From Deltaproteobacteria bacterium (lineage in GTDB: Bacteria > Bdellovibrionota_C > UBA2361 > J135), in assembly GCA_020635175.1 (NCBI GenBank), contig JACKAH010000005.1:1-64000 (forward strand): 64,000 nucleotides of DNA. Reading direction: 5' to 3'. The notes under the pieces were generated by a model. It worked only from the letters and a program-made list of their open reading frames with translations. It was not told the origin of the DNA and made no database searches. The number at the start of each line of letters is the position of its first letter. The first letter of the stretch is position 1. Position numbers and translations under genes: made by a program. Shown here piece by piece: positions 55,944 through 63,899 of the stretch.

Positions 55944-56209
55944 CTAAGTACCACCTTTCTCAACAGGAGATGAAGAGAGGTAAGAGCAAATGATCTTTCA
56001 AAGCTCAAACCTCTAATTCACAAGATCAGTAGAGCCATATGAGAGATGTAACTATCTGAAAACTGGCACTGCAGTTAAACCTTAGATAGATCTGTCGTGT
56101 CTTTGGCAGGAACAGGACAAAAGGGAGCAAGTCTTGGTGTATGAAAAGGGGAGGGTGATAAGTTAATCGGGAACTAGCGCCATTTTCTGAGGCTATCCTA
56201 TCTCAGGGT

Positions 56210-56665
56210 TTACTTCACAATTTTACTACCTCTCCTACCAGTGGCATCTTTGTAAATAATTCTATCGCCAGGAACGATAGATCTACTTGCAACTTTTCTA
56301 ACCTCAGCTATGTTGTTCTCTCGTTGGTTAATCGTAAGCCAATAATAAGAAGCTCCACAAGAGCTCCATACGCTAGTTTTTACTCGTTTTATCCCTGGCC
56401 CTACTTCAACACCGGGTCCATCAAAACCAGCAAACTCATAAGCATCACATTTACTTTTTCCGATGCTTTTATCAAAATCCTGAATACTAGCTATGAAAAC
56501 AGCACGCTCTTTTTGCAATCTCTCTTGCATAACTAAAGCATCGTACATCCTTGAAGCATCAGCCTTCGCGTTAAATCTGGGATTTGGTACAGATCCTAAG
56601 TATTGTTGATTTGAACATGAATATAGAAGCAAACATAAGATAGAAACACTTAATTTACGAACCAT
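56210..56665 (-). CDS. Lipoprotein of unknown function, 151 aa
   Basis: A lipoprotein signal (MVRKLSVSILCLLLYSC) is followed by a helical part (MYDALVMQERLQKERAVF) and a beta-rich C-terminal part ending TGRRGSKIVK. Two further cysteines (KSKCDAYEF, WSSCGASYY) could pair. Intact gene within the otherwise decayed island. Confidence 0.5.
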   Translation of the reverse strand: MVRKLSVSILCLLLYSCSNQQYLGSVPNPRFNAKADASRMYDALVMQERLQKERAVFIASIQDFDKSIGKSKCDAYEFAGFDGPGVEVGPGIKRVKTSVWSSCGASYYWLTINQRENNIAEVRKVASRSIVPGDRIIYKDATGRRGSKIVK

Positions 56666-56962
56666 AACAACACCAATTATTTAAGACTCAGATCCATTTC
56701 AAACTTTCATCAGTAGAAAATCTAGTCAGGGTAATTCACAAACAAACGTACGCAATTTTTAACAACTCCAAACCAAACAGACTTTCAGAAATAGTTATTA
56801 TCAACTCACTCCCAAAGTGACATGAAACTTAGCATTATTAGATAATTTGCGAATATTTCACATTTTTAAGTTACGGCTCAAACATAAATCCTGATAACAA
56901 ATATGCAAATAGCTTTTGCTACATCACTATAGGTTAAGGAATCGAAGAAAGTAGGTGTTTTT

Positions 56963-57256
56963 ATGAAAGTTAAGGTTGTGCTGTTTCTAGGTCTGCTTGG
57001 AGTGCTTGTCTCAACTGCGCAAGCAAGAGAGGATGATGGAAATGTAATAATCGATACTGAAACTGCTCCTCCAACTGAAGCTTCCACCGTGAAAGAAAGC
57101 TCTTTGAGCATTTCTCGCCAAAATCAAGATATAGCCAGAAAAAAAGCTTCCGAACGAAATAAGCCAAGTAAACGAAAAGCAAACATAAATGACTTAGTTG
57201 AGAGAGATGTGCCTCAATCACAGCCTGCAACAAAGGATCCTTTGCTAGAGGATTAG
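56963..57256 (+). CDS. Small exported hydrophilic protein, 97 aa
   Basis: A clean signal peptide (MKVKVVLFLGLLGVLVSTAQA) precedes ~76 residues of low-complexity charged sequence with no cysteine and a basic middle (ARKKASERNKPSKRKAN). Likely disordered after export. TAGGTG lies a few bases upstream of the ATG. Confidence 0.45.
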   Translation: MKVKVVLFLGLLGVLVSTAQAREDDGNVIIDTETAPPTEASTVKESSLSISRQNQDIARKKASERNKPSKRKANINDLVERDVPQSQPATKDPLLED

Positions 57257-57287
57257 TTTTAATCGGAGAAGCGGCCACCCCCCTTCT

Positions 57288-57470
57288 AGGTACCACCTTC
57301 AAGTTTTTAAAGGTGAGAATTTACAGAGACCTAAGGGGAGTCTTCAGTTGAGCATTGAATGGCCGCCCCGAGAAACGGAGCAGCCTATTAACCAACAATA
57401 GCCAATGGCTCATGTCGGGATAAAAGCTCTGTTACTATTTAGCAGCCTGATAAGAGAAGCTGGTACCTTC
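57288..57470. repeat. Segment between inverted GGTACCACCTTC-type motifs
   Basis: AGGTACCACCTTCAA (57288-57302) faces GAAGCTGGTACCTTC (57456-57470), the same end motif as at 54711/55289, in inverted orientation. No gene lies between. On the plus strand TACTATTTAGCAGCCTGATAA (57434-57454) would read YYLAA and two stops, the usual ending of a tmRNA tag, so a decayed ssrA piece is possible but unproven. The full gap 57257-57619 holds no coding region. Confidence 0.35.
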
Positions 57471-57619
57471 TAATAGGAAAGACGAAACTTTTGGAAATGT
57501 TAAGCGATTTGATGGTTCCCTCTAAGAGCTCCAACACTGACTCCCGCTACATCTTTTGCAAACCAGCGAGTCTACGTCCAGCCTTCCTAAGATGCTCAAT
57601 CTTCTGTGGAATGTGATGA

Positions 57620-58777
57620 TTATAAACTATCTAATTGGAGTAGGAATTTTTCAAAGTTCAAGGCAGTCGATTTATCTTCAAACTCCTGATCATGCTTACC
57701 AAGATAGACAAGCTGCTTCGTTACGGGTTTCTGAACAACTTGTTCAAAGAAGTTCATTCCTCTGCACATAGTTTTCTTTAGATTCTGTGTATACTTAATT
57801 TCAACAGCCAGCAATTTATGTTGAGTTTCTATAATTAGATCAACCTCATCGCCTTGGTCAGTTCTAAAGTATGACAGCTTCCAGTTTTTTCTGCGCAACT
57901 GGTTAAAATAAACACATTGTAGAATAATCCACTGTTCAAAAAGAGAGCCAAGCTCTGTTGTTGAAAAATTATTATGAAGTATTTTCAATATCCCGTTTCT
58001 AACGCCTGTATCAAAGAATAAAAACTTATCTCTTTGCTGTGCTCTTCTGGGGCTAACTACTTTGGTGAAGCTCTCTAACCTATGAATTAAAAGAGTATCT
58101 TCTAAGATCTGAAAATAACGCCTAATAGTGTCTTTTTTTATCTCTGCATCCGATCCCAATTTGGAATAATTAATCTGCTCTCCAGATTTTATGGCGCTTA
58201 AATCTAAGAACCTACCGTAATCTCCAACGTTCTTAACAAGAGCTTCTGCTTTTATCTCCTCACGTAAGTATGTGTTTGAATAGCTATCTAAAACGTCTTG
58301 CATATTATCGTTTAGATAGATTTCGGGTAGCATTCCCGAGACAAGAGCTTTTTTAAGATCGAAGTTATCTTTGACTTCCCAATATGTCAGGGGAGGCAGT
58401 TGGTAAACAATAAGCCTACCTGGCAATAAGTTAGCGTTACCATGCTTCAGTTTTCTCGCTGAAGATCCAGTCAAGATGAATCTCTTCTGGGGGTTATTAT
58501 CGATGATGAACTGCACTGTATTTAAAATGCTGGGGATTCTTTGTACTTCATCAATAACAACTACTTTGATCTTCTCAGGTGCTGTTACTCTTTTTACCAA
58601 AGCTGGATCTTTAAGGTGAGCGGCATACTGCTCTTCATCAGCTAGGTTGATTGTAAAATCTGGTGAAAGCTCGGCGCATAAAGTACTTTTACCTACCTGC
58701 CTAGGCCCTAGTAGGAGAACACTCTTCTTATCATCCAATAGCTGTTTCTTTAGAATTCGACTGATCATATGCGTCAT
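57620..58777 (-). CDS. AAA-type ATPase with DUF4143, 385 aa
   Basis: VLLLGPRQVGKSTLC is the Walker A, VVVIDEVQRIP the Walker B, and RFILTGSSARKLKHGNANLLPGR the sensor region. The rest matches the DUF4143 half found in this family (YLREEIKAEALVKNVGDYGRFL; KDTIRRYFQILEDTLLIHRLE), ending with an endonuclease-like VDLIIETQHKLLAVEIKYTQ. Such genes are widespread and often in variable regions; the role is unclear. Intact, inside the 46-bp-repeat-bounded island. Confidence 0.85.
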   Translation of the reverse strand: MTHMISRILKKQLLDDKKSVLLLGPRQVGKSTLCAELSPDFTINLADEEQYAAHLKDPALVKRVTAPEKIKVVVIDEVQRIPSILNTVQFIIDNNPQKRFILTGSSARKLKHGNANLLPGRLIVYQLPPLTYWEVKDNFDLKKALVSGMLPEIYLNDNMQDVLDSYSNTYLREEIKAEALVKNVGDYGRFLDLSAIKSGEQINYSKLGSDAEIKKDTIRRYFQILEDTLLIHRLESFTKVVSPRRAQQRDKFLFFDTGVRNGILKILHNNFSTTELGSLFEQWIILQCVYFNQLRRKNWKLSYFRTDQGDEVDLIIETQHKLLAVEIKYTQNLKKTMCRGMNFFEQVVQKPVTKQLVYLGKHDQEFEDKSTALNFEKFLLQLDSL

Positions 58778-59075
58778 ATTATCAAAATACAGCGCACACG
58801 ACTAGCTGTTTTACGACAACCTCCGTAACTACCTATTATTCTTGAGTTTTCGCAATGGTAATTTCAATTTAAAAACTGAGGATACCCAATAATGAGCGAC
58901 AAATCCTACGACATCAAGTCCTCGACTCCCACTCTTGTTACACGATAACAGAGGACGGAACAGCGAATACCTGAGAAATGACCCCAAAATCTTTGGTCCA
59001 ATTTTGGGCCAGCGACAGGAACACCTAGCAGAACCTATCAACACTCGACAAAAGATAAGCTGTTAAGATCATTTT

Positions 59076-59152
59076 GTAAGGGTTTGATATTAGACGTACC
59101 ATGAGGGATTCAAAATCCGGTTCCTTCGCGGGAGTGGGAGTTCGATTCTAGA
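59076..59152 (+). pseudogene. Decayed tRNA-Leu (anticodon CAA) remnant
   Basis: TTAGACGTACCATGAGGGATTCAAAATCC and the GGTTCCTTCGCGGGAGT variable arm followed by GGGAGTTCGATTC follow the tRNA-Leu pattern (loop TTCAAAA, long variable arm). The acceptor stem is not paired and the T stem breaks after GATTCTAGAAC, so it cannot be functional. Confidence 0.65.
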
Positions 59153-59414
59153 ACTAATCTGGCATCGTCCAAAATTCACGAGGCTTGTAAAGAGCACGTA
59201 CAGGGTATGTTGTTTCAGCACCCTGTAAGAATATAGCTTGAAAGGATTGTGCCTGCGGCACCAAGATCATGAATAGCTCTCACTCCATTTTCCATTTGAA
59301 TAAATAGGCAGCGTCCCTATTATTCATAAAAAATGTCCTGCTAAAAACTGTCATTAATGACAAGATGCATCTAGATTTGTAACCACTTAAATAGACTACT
59401 CGAATACTGAAGTT
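59153..59414. other. Intergenic after the tRNA remnant
   Basis: Contains two small hairpins (TACAGGG...CCCTGTA near 59200-59235; GTGCCTGCGGCAC near 59250) and the right 46-bp repeat. No gene. Confidence 0.4.
59326..59371 (+). repeat. 46-bp direct repeat, right copy
   Basis: Exact copy of 54658-54703 in the same orientation, with the palindrome TGTCATTAATGACA. It lies 44 bases before the start of the DUF255 gene, so it may also carry that gene's promoter or operator. Confidence 0.85.
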
Positions 59415-61214
59415 ATGAACTTTTTAATCAGAAAATCTTTATTCATTTCTTTGTCACTTTTTATTTATGCACAAAGCGTCAGCGCATCTGAAACTGAATC
59501 GCTTATAAAATGGCAGGGCTGGTCGAACGAGGCCTTCGAAACTGCAAAGAAAGAAAATAAAAATGTTATCCTCTATCTAGAAGCAGTTTGGTGTCACTGG
59601 TGCCATGTAATTGATCAAAATACTTACGGCAAGAAAGAGATTGCTGATCTGGTTAACGCGAATTACATCCCAATTAGAGTTGATCAAGACTCACGTCCTG
59701 ATTTATCTGCAAGATACATAAACTGGGGTTGGCCTGCGACTATTTTCTTTAATTCTAAAGGTGAAGAGATCCTAAAAAAGGCAGGTTATATTCCTCCTGA
59801 AGAGATGAAACAGATCCTGATAGACCTCAAGAAAGATCCGACTCCAAGAAAAGATTATTCTGTTAAATATTCTATACCTGAGAAAAGCGCACTATCACCT
59901 GAACTCAAAAAAGCACTCTCAATTAGATACGAAAAGGCTCTGGACCGAGAAAAAGGAGGTTTAGATACTGCGACACGCAACCTCGATCCTGATTCAATTG
60001 AGTACGCACTTTATAAAGCTGCAAATGGCAGCGAGAAGGACGCTCTATGGGTCAACAGTACTTTGCTCGCTAATTTAAAACTATTCGATCCAGAGTGGGG
60101 TGGTGTTTATCAATATTCTACTCACCGCGGCTGGGATAATGCTCATTATGAAAAGATAATGATTAGCCAAGAACGCAACATGAGACTCTATGCTCAAGCC
60201 TATAAAGTTTTTAACGATAGTGCTTACCTGCATGCAGCAAAAGAAGTTGCGCGCTACATTCAAAATTTTCTAACTTCACCAGAAGGAGCATTTTATACAA
60301 GCCAAGATGCAGACCTGGTTAAAGGAACTAAGGGAATTGAATACTTTAAACTCAGTGATAAAGAACGAAGAGCAAAAGGCATCCCGGCAGTCGACAAAAA
60401 TATCTACTCTAGAGAAAACGGCATGATGATTAGATCATTAGCTATTCTTTACGGTATCTCAAATGAGAAAAGCTACCTTGATTCTGCAACCAAAGCAGCT
60501 CAATGGATTATTGATCACAGAACAAAGGGCAGAAGTGGCGGGTATTTCCACGGAGACAATGATGCAGGTGGGCCTTATCTGAGTGATTCACTTTCCATGG
60601 GACATGCATTTTTAGAACTATATGCTGTCAGTGGTGAAAAGGCTTGGCTATATAAGGCGCAAAACACAGCTAATTTTATTGTTAGTAATTTTGTAATAGG
60701 TGAACTTGAAGGAAATAGGCCTGGATTTTATAGCTCTGCTGATAATGAAGGTGTGTTTCAAGAACCGAGAAGAGATCTGAATGAAAATATTCAGGCTGCG
60801 AGATTCCTAAACTTACTCTCTCACTATATTGGAGATCCGAAGTTTAAAACTGCGGCATTGCATGCAATGAAGTTTCTAGCGATACCTGAGGTTGCAAAGC
60901 GAACTTTGACAGAGCCTGGCATATTGCTTGCCGATCATGAACTAGCAACCGATCCACTGCATCTAACAGTAGTTGGGCCAAAACAGGATCCAAAAACAGA
61001 AGAGCTGCATGCATTTGCGCGTAGCTATCCTATAAATTACAAGCGTGTCGATCTCTGGGATAAATCCGAAGGACCAATGATAAATCCTGATGTGCAATAT
61101 CCTTCGTTAGCGAAACCTGCAGCCTTTGTCTGCACTGAAAATAAATGCTCTCTTCCTCTTTTCACAACAAAAAGCCTGGAAAGCACTATTAAGCGCTTAA
61201 CAAAAGCTGAGTAA
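59415..61214 (+). CDS. Exported thioredoxin-domain protein, DUF255 type, 599 aa
   Basis: The signal peptide is followed by a thioredoxin-like domain with YLEAVWCHWCHVIDQNTYG (C-H-W-C redox pair), VDQDSRPDL and GWPATIFFNSKG (cis-Pro). Then comes a long alpha/alpha-toroid like that of YyaL/spermatogenesis-associated-20 proteins (YQYSTHRGWDNAHYEKIM; FYTSQDADLVKGTKG). It probably handles disulfides or folding of exported proteins, which would fit a host that secretes many Cys-rich proteins. Confidence 0.85.
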   Translation: MNFLIRKSLFISLSLFIYAQSVSASETESLIKWQGWSNEAFETAKKENKNVILYLEAVWCHWCHVIDQNTYGKKEIADLVNANYIPIRVDQDSRPDLSARYINWGWPATIFFNSKGEEILKKAGYIPPEEMKQILIDLKKDPTPRKDYSVKYSIPEKSALSPELKKALSIRYEKALDREKGGLDTATRNLDPDSIEYALYKAANGSEKDALWVNSTLLANLKLFDPEWGGVYQYSTHRGWDNAHYEKIMISQERNMRLYAQAYKVFNDSAYLHAAKEVARYIQNFLTSPEGAFYTSQDADLVKGTKGIEYFKLSDKERRAKGIPAVDKNIYSRENGMMIRSLAILYGISNEKSYLDSATKAAQWIIDHRTKGRSGGYFHGDNDAGGPYLSDSLSMGHAFLELYAVSGEKAWLYKAQNTANFIVSNFVIGELEGNRPGFYSSADNEGVFQEPRRDLNENIQAARFLNLLSHYIGDPKFKTAALHAMKFLAIPEVAKRTLTEPGILLADHELATDPLHLTVVGPKQDPKTEELHAFARSYPINYKRVDLWDKSEGPMINPDVQYPSLAKPAAFVCTENKCSLPLFTTKSLESTIKRLTKAE

Positions 61215-61253
61215 AACATTTAATCATTTGACAAATTAAGCTATGCTAACTCT

Positions 61254-61502
61254 ATGAGTCATAGCAATCATAATCCATTTTCCGATGTTGAAGCACACAA
61301 ATCTAAAGAGATGCTTGAGCTGATAAAGAGAATGAGTTTGGAGCAACGCGCAGATCGAATGGCTGAGCTATGTGAATTCGCACGTGAGATGCAGATTGAA
61401 GGTATAAAGCTCAGAAATCCTGGCATAACAAAGGAAGAGGCATACAATAAGTTTAAAGAGATGATGTATGCTCACTACGCAAAGAGCAGCACCCATGAGT
61501 AA
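61254..61502 (+). CDS. Small helical protein overlapping a nucleotidyltransferase, 82 aa
   Basis: A charged helical protein (MLELIKRMSLEQRADRMAELCEF) with no export signal. Its last eight bases overlap the start of the next gene, so translation is coupled. Position and size suit the partner of a two-gene module of the nucleotidyltransferase type. Confidence 0.6.
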   Translation: MSHSNHNPFSDVEAHKSKEMLELIKRMSLEQRADRMAELCEFAREMQIEGIKLRNPGITKEEAYNKFKEMMYAHYAKSSTHE

Positions 61503-62049
61503 TAGTATATATAATGCTATCTGTGACCTAGTCTCTATTTTTAACGAGCATAAACTCGATTATTTAATCGGAGGGTCAATTAGCAGCAGCTTAAACGGCA
61601 TTTTTAGAACTACAAATGATATTGATGTATTAGTTGAAAAACCCTTGTCTGAGCTACCTAAAGTAGTCGAGTCTCTCTCGGTAGCCTTTATAGTGAATAA
61701 AGAAATGCTTGTAGCTCAACATTCTCGTGGCAGGTCCTATAATATTTTTCATGAGGAAACTGCTTTGAAAATTGATCTCTTCCCTGCCACAAATGATTTT
61801 AATCAGAAACAACTAAAGCGCGCGATAAGTGTGAATCCAGAAACAGCAAATTGCTCATTTAAGATTGCTACGGCAGAAGACATTATACTTGCGAAACTTC
61901 AGTGGTTAAAACAATCTGATTCAGAAAGGCAACGATCAGACATAAGCGGAGTTTTAAACACAAATGAAGATCGTTTAGATTTCGATTATCTCAACCGTTG
62001 GGCCGATAAGCTTGGGGTACGATCGGAGCTTGAATCAGTAAAATCCTAA
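61495..62049 (+). CDS. Nucleotidyltransferase-fold protein, 184 aa
   Basis: DYLIGGSISSSLNGIFRTTNDIDVLVEK holds the G-S ... D-x-D signature of nucleotidyltransferases, with LKIDLFPATNDF as the third acidic strand. ATAEDIILAKLQWLKQ is the typical following helix in AbiEii-like or DUF6036-like proteins. Start at ATG 61495, within the end of the upstream gene. Toxin-like or repair-like roles are known for relatives; which applies is not visible. Confidence 0.7.
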   Translation: MSNSIYNAICDLVSIFNEHKLDYLIGGSISSSLNGIFRTTNDIDVLVEKPLSELPKVVESLSVAFIVNKEMLVAQHSRGRSYNIFHEETALKIDLFPATNDFNQKQLKRAISVNPETANCSFKIATAEDIILAKLQWLKQSDSERQRSDISGVLNTNEDRLDFDYLNRWADKLGVRSELESVKS

Positions 62050-62113
62050 CTAATCAAGCGAAAGATTAGCCGTGCGTTTCAATGCTACGACACTGTACCC
62101 AAGCAGTTTTGTC

Positions 62114-62557
62114 TTAGAATAAATCGTATATCCTAGGGTCAATCGGATCAGATTCAGAACCGAGTCCCTCTTCTGGCATACCGTTATCGTGACACTCGCA
62201 CTTTGTACATGTAGTTGTCGCCTCACAATAAAACTTGTCGCTTCCTTGAACTGGCTCGGGAGTTACATCATCCGAATCAATTTCGCTCGATTCAAATGAT
62301 TTCATAGAGTTTGGCTTACAATATGCTTCACAGGCATCTTGCGCTGCTTTGTATGCCTTCTCAATCGCTTTTGATACACATTTATCTTCGTCTTTATGCT
62401 TATAGTCGCCTGTGTATTCATTATCGGTCGGGTCTTTAGCTTTAGCAAAACTAACCGATGGCTCCAAAGCTGATGAAGCTTGCAAAGTAAATGCGGTGAA
62501 TATGAATGTTAAGAAGATTGATAAAACTATACTACGCTTGATAGATATCTGCTGCAT
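62114..62557 (-). CDS. Small secreted Cys-rich protein, 147 aa
   Basis: GGAGG fixes the ATG. The signal peptide is followed by DKCVSKAIEKAYKAAQDACEAYCKP (helix with Cys), a spacer, then KFYCEATTTCTKCECHD and the ending SDPIDPRIYDLF. Same plan as the protein at 6264, including the acidic I-D-P tail. Monocistronic. Confidence 0.6.
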   Translation of the reverse strand: MQQISIKRSIVLSIFLTFIFTAFTLQASSALEPSVSFAKAKDPTDNEYTGDYKHKDEDKCVSKAIEKAYKAAQDACEAYCKPNSMKSFESSEIDSDDVTPEPVQGSDKFYCEATTTCTKCECHDNGMPEEGLGSESDPIDPRIYDLF

Positions 62558-62663
62558 AAAACCTCCAAAAATTAAAACAACTTGTACTAAAACTTAAACA
62601 ACAGAAATATTAGACTAAAGATATTATGCGTATATTTCACAGATGTGTGATTTTAATTTTTTT

Positions 62664-62787
62664 CTGTCATTACGAGGACTCGATGCCAATAGGCAGAGAG
62701 GACGTGGTAATCTGTTGGAAAAAGAGGATTCTCAGCATGCGGAGAGATTGCCACGCTTCGCCCAATAGGGCTTGCTCGCAATGACAG
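62664..62787. repeat. Imperfect palindromic repeat (TGTCAT-ACGAG type)
   Basis: CTGTCATTACGAGGA at the left and CTTGCTCGCAATGACAG at the right are complementary over most of their length, and the interior carries AGATTGCCACGCTTCGC. This text is characteristic of short interspersed palindromes that occur in many bacterial genomes (selfish REP/MITE-like units). Confidence 0.65.
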
Positions 62788-62840
62788 AGAGTAGTTGCAT
62801 CGGTATATTCGCCTATGAGACTCTCTCTCAATGGCAGTAA

Positions 62841-62866
62841 AAAGAGCCCTACATCGAGGGCTCTTT
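62841..62866 (-). terminator. Flagellin terminator
   Basis: A perfect 10-bp stem AAAGAGCCCT / AGGGCTCTTT with a 6-base loop, with TTTTT on the minus strand, 34 bases past the flagellin stop. Confidence 0.88.
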
Positions 62867-62899
62867 CAAATTTCTGCTTTATCCTTGATAAGTGCCTAT

Positions 62900-63763
62900 T
62901 TATCCAGAGATTAGCTGTAGAGCTAGGGCTGGTTGCTGGTTAGCCTGAGCTAGTACCGCAGATGCAGCCTGCTGTAAGATGTTAGTACGTGTCAGCTCTG
63001 CAGCTTCCGCAGCCACGTCTACGTCTCTAATACGAGATTCTGCAGCTAGGAAGTTCTCTCTCGCTACCCGTAGGTTGTTAATTGTAACCTCGAGTCTTGC
63101 TTCTGTTGCACCTAATAGACCTCGGTTTCTAGTAACGGTCGCAATCGCACTGTTAATACCATCAAGCGCCAATCGAGCTGCCGACATCGAGGCATCTGCA
63201 GTACCTGCAATAATTGAAAATGATGGTATTGAGGTGTTAGGTTGCGCTAATCCAAGTGCAGACAGTGTTGCCGCAACTCCAGAGTAGGTTACCCTTGAAA
63301 GTGATGTACCATCAAATCCTATCTGATACGCTACAGTTGATGTTCCACTGAGCAGTTTCAGACCGTTAAATTCTGTAGTAAACGCAATACGTTCAATTTC
63401 ACTCTGAAGTGCTAGGAATTCCACACTTAGAGCTGAACGCTGCACGTTAGTATACACACCGTTTGCAGATTGTTCGGCAAGCTCTGCAAGTCGGCTAAGA
63501 GTATTTGTGATCTGTTCAATCGCGTTGTCGGCAATCGCGATGGTAGAGATACCATCGTTTGCGTTTCGAATCGCGACAGATGCTACAGCTGCATCTGATT
63601 TTAACGATTCCGCAATCGCCAATCCTGCTGCGTCATCTCGAGCTCGGTTAATTCGAAGACCTGATGAAAGTCTCTCATAAGAGCGAGATACGTTCGATGT
63701 TGCTAACGCTAAGTTTCTCTGCGCAGCAAGCGATGATAAGTTTGTCCTTAAGTTAACAGTCAT
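62900..63763 (-). CDS. Flagellin, short form, 287 aa
   Basis: The D0/D1 N-terminal part (VNLRTNLSSLAAQRNLALATSNVSRSYERLSSGLRINRARDDAAGLAIAE... by position 1-60) and the C-terminal part (LRVARENFLAAESRIRDVDVAAEAAELTRTNILQQA, ending LALQLISG) are well preserved. The central variable domain is reduced to about 100 residues. The filament protein is exported by the flagellar type III apparatus without a signal peptide. AGAGG precedes the ATG, a sigma-54-type promoter lies ~100 bases upstream and a strong terminator follows, so it is expressed as a single gene. Confidence 0.93.
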   Translation of the reverse strand: MTVNLRTNLSSLAAQRNLALATSNVSRSYERLSSGLRINRARDDAAGLAIAESLKSDAAVASVAIRNANDGISTIAIADNAIEQITNTLSRLAELAEQSANGVYTNVQRSALSVEFLALQSEIERIAFTTEFNGLKLLSGTSTVAYQIGFDGTSLSRVTYSGVAATLSALGLAQPNTSIPSFSIIAGTADASMSAARLALDGINSAIATVTRNRGLLGATEARLEVTINNLRVARENFLAAESRIRDVDVAAEAAELTRTNILQQAASAVLAQANQQPALALQLISG

Positions 63764-63861
63764 TGCCTCTTCTCCATGGCATGAACGGGAATCCCTTTTC
63801 CCGATTGTTCCTTTTTAAAATGAGCAAAAAATTCTTGCCCACGTGTCCTGCTTTAGGGAGA

Positions 63862-63879
63862 GTGCAAGAGGCTTGCCAA
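63862..63879 (-). promoter_or_regulatory. Sigma-54 (-24/-12) promoter of flagellin
   Basis: On the minus strand TTGGCAAGCCTCTTGCAC has the GG and GC pairs at the required 10-base spacing (consensus TTGGCAC-N5-TTGCA). It would start a transcript near 63851, with a leader of about 90 bases before the flagellin ATG. No canonical sigma-70 pair competes in the gap. Confidence 0.75.
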
Positions 63880-63899
63880 CTTGGAAATCTTTACGAATT

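Larger units (their letters stand above)
62558..62899. other. Intergenic between Cys-rich gene and flagellin
   Basis: Holds a palindromic interspersed repeat and the flagellin terminator, listed separately; nothing else seen. Confidence 0.5.
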
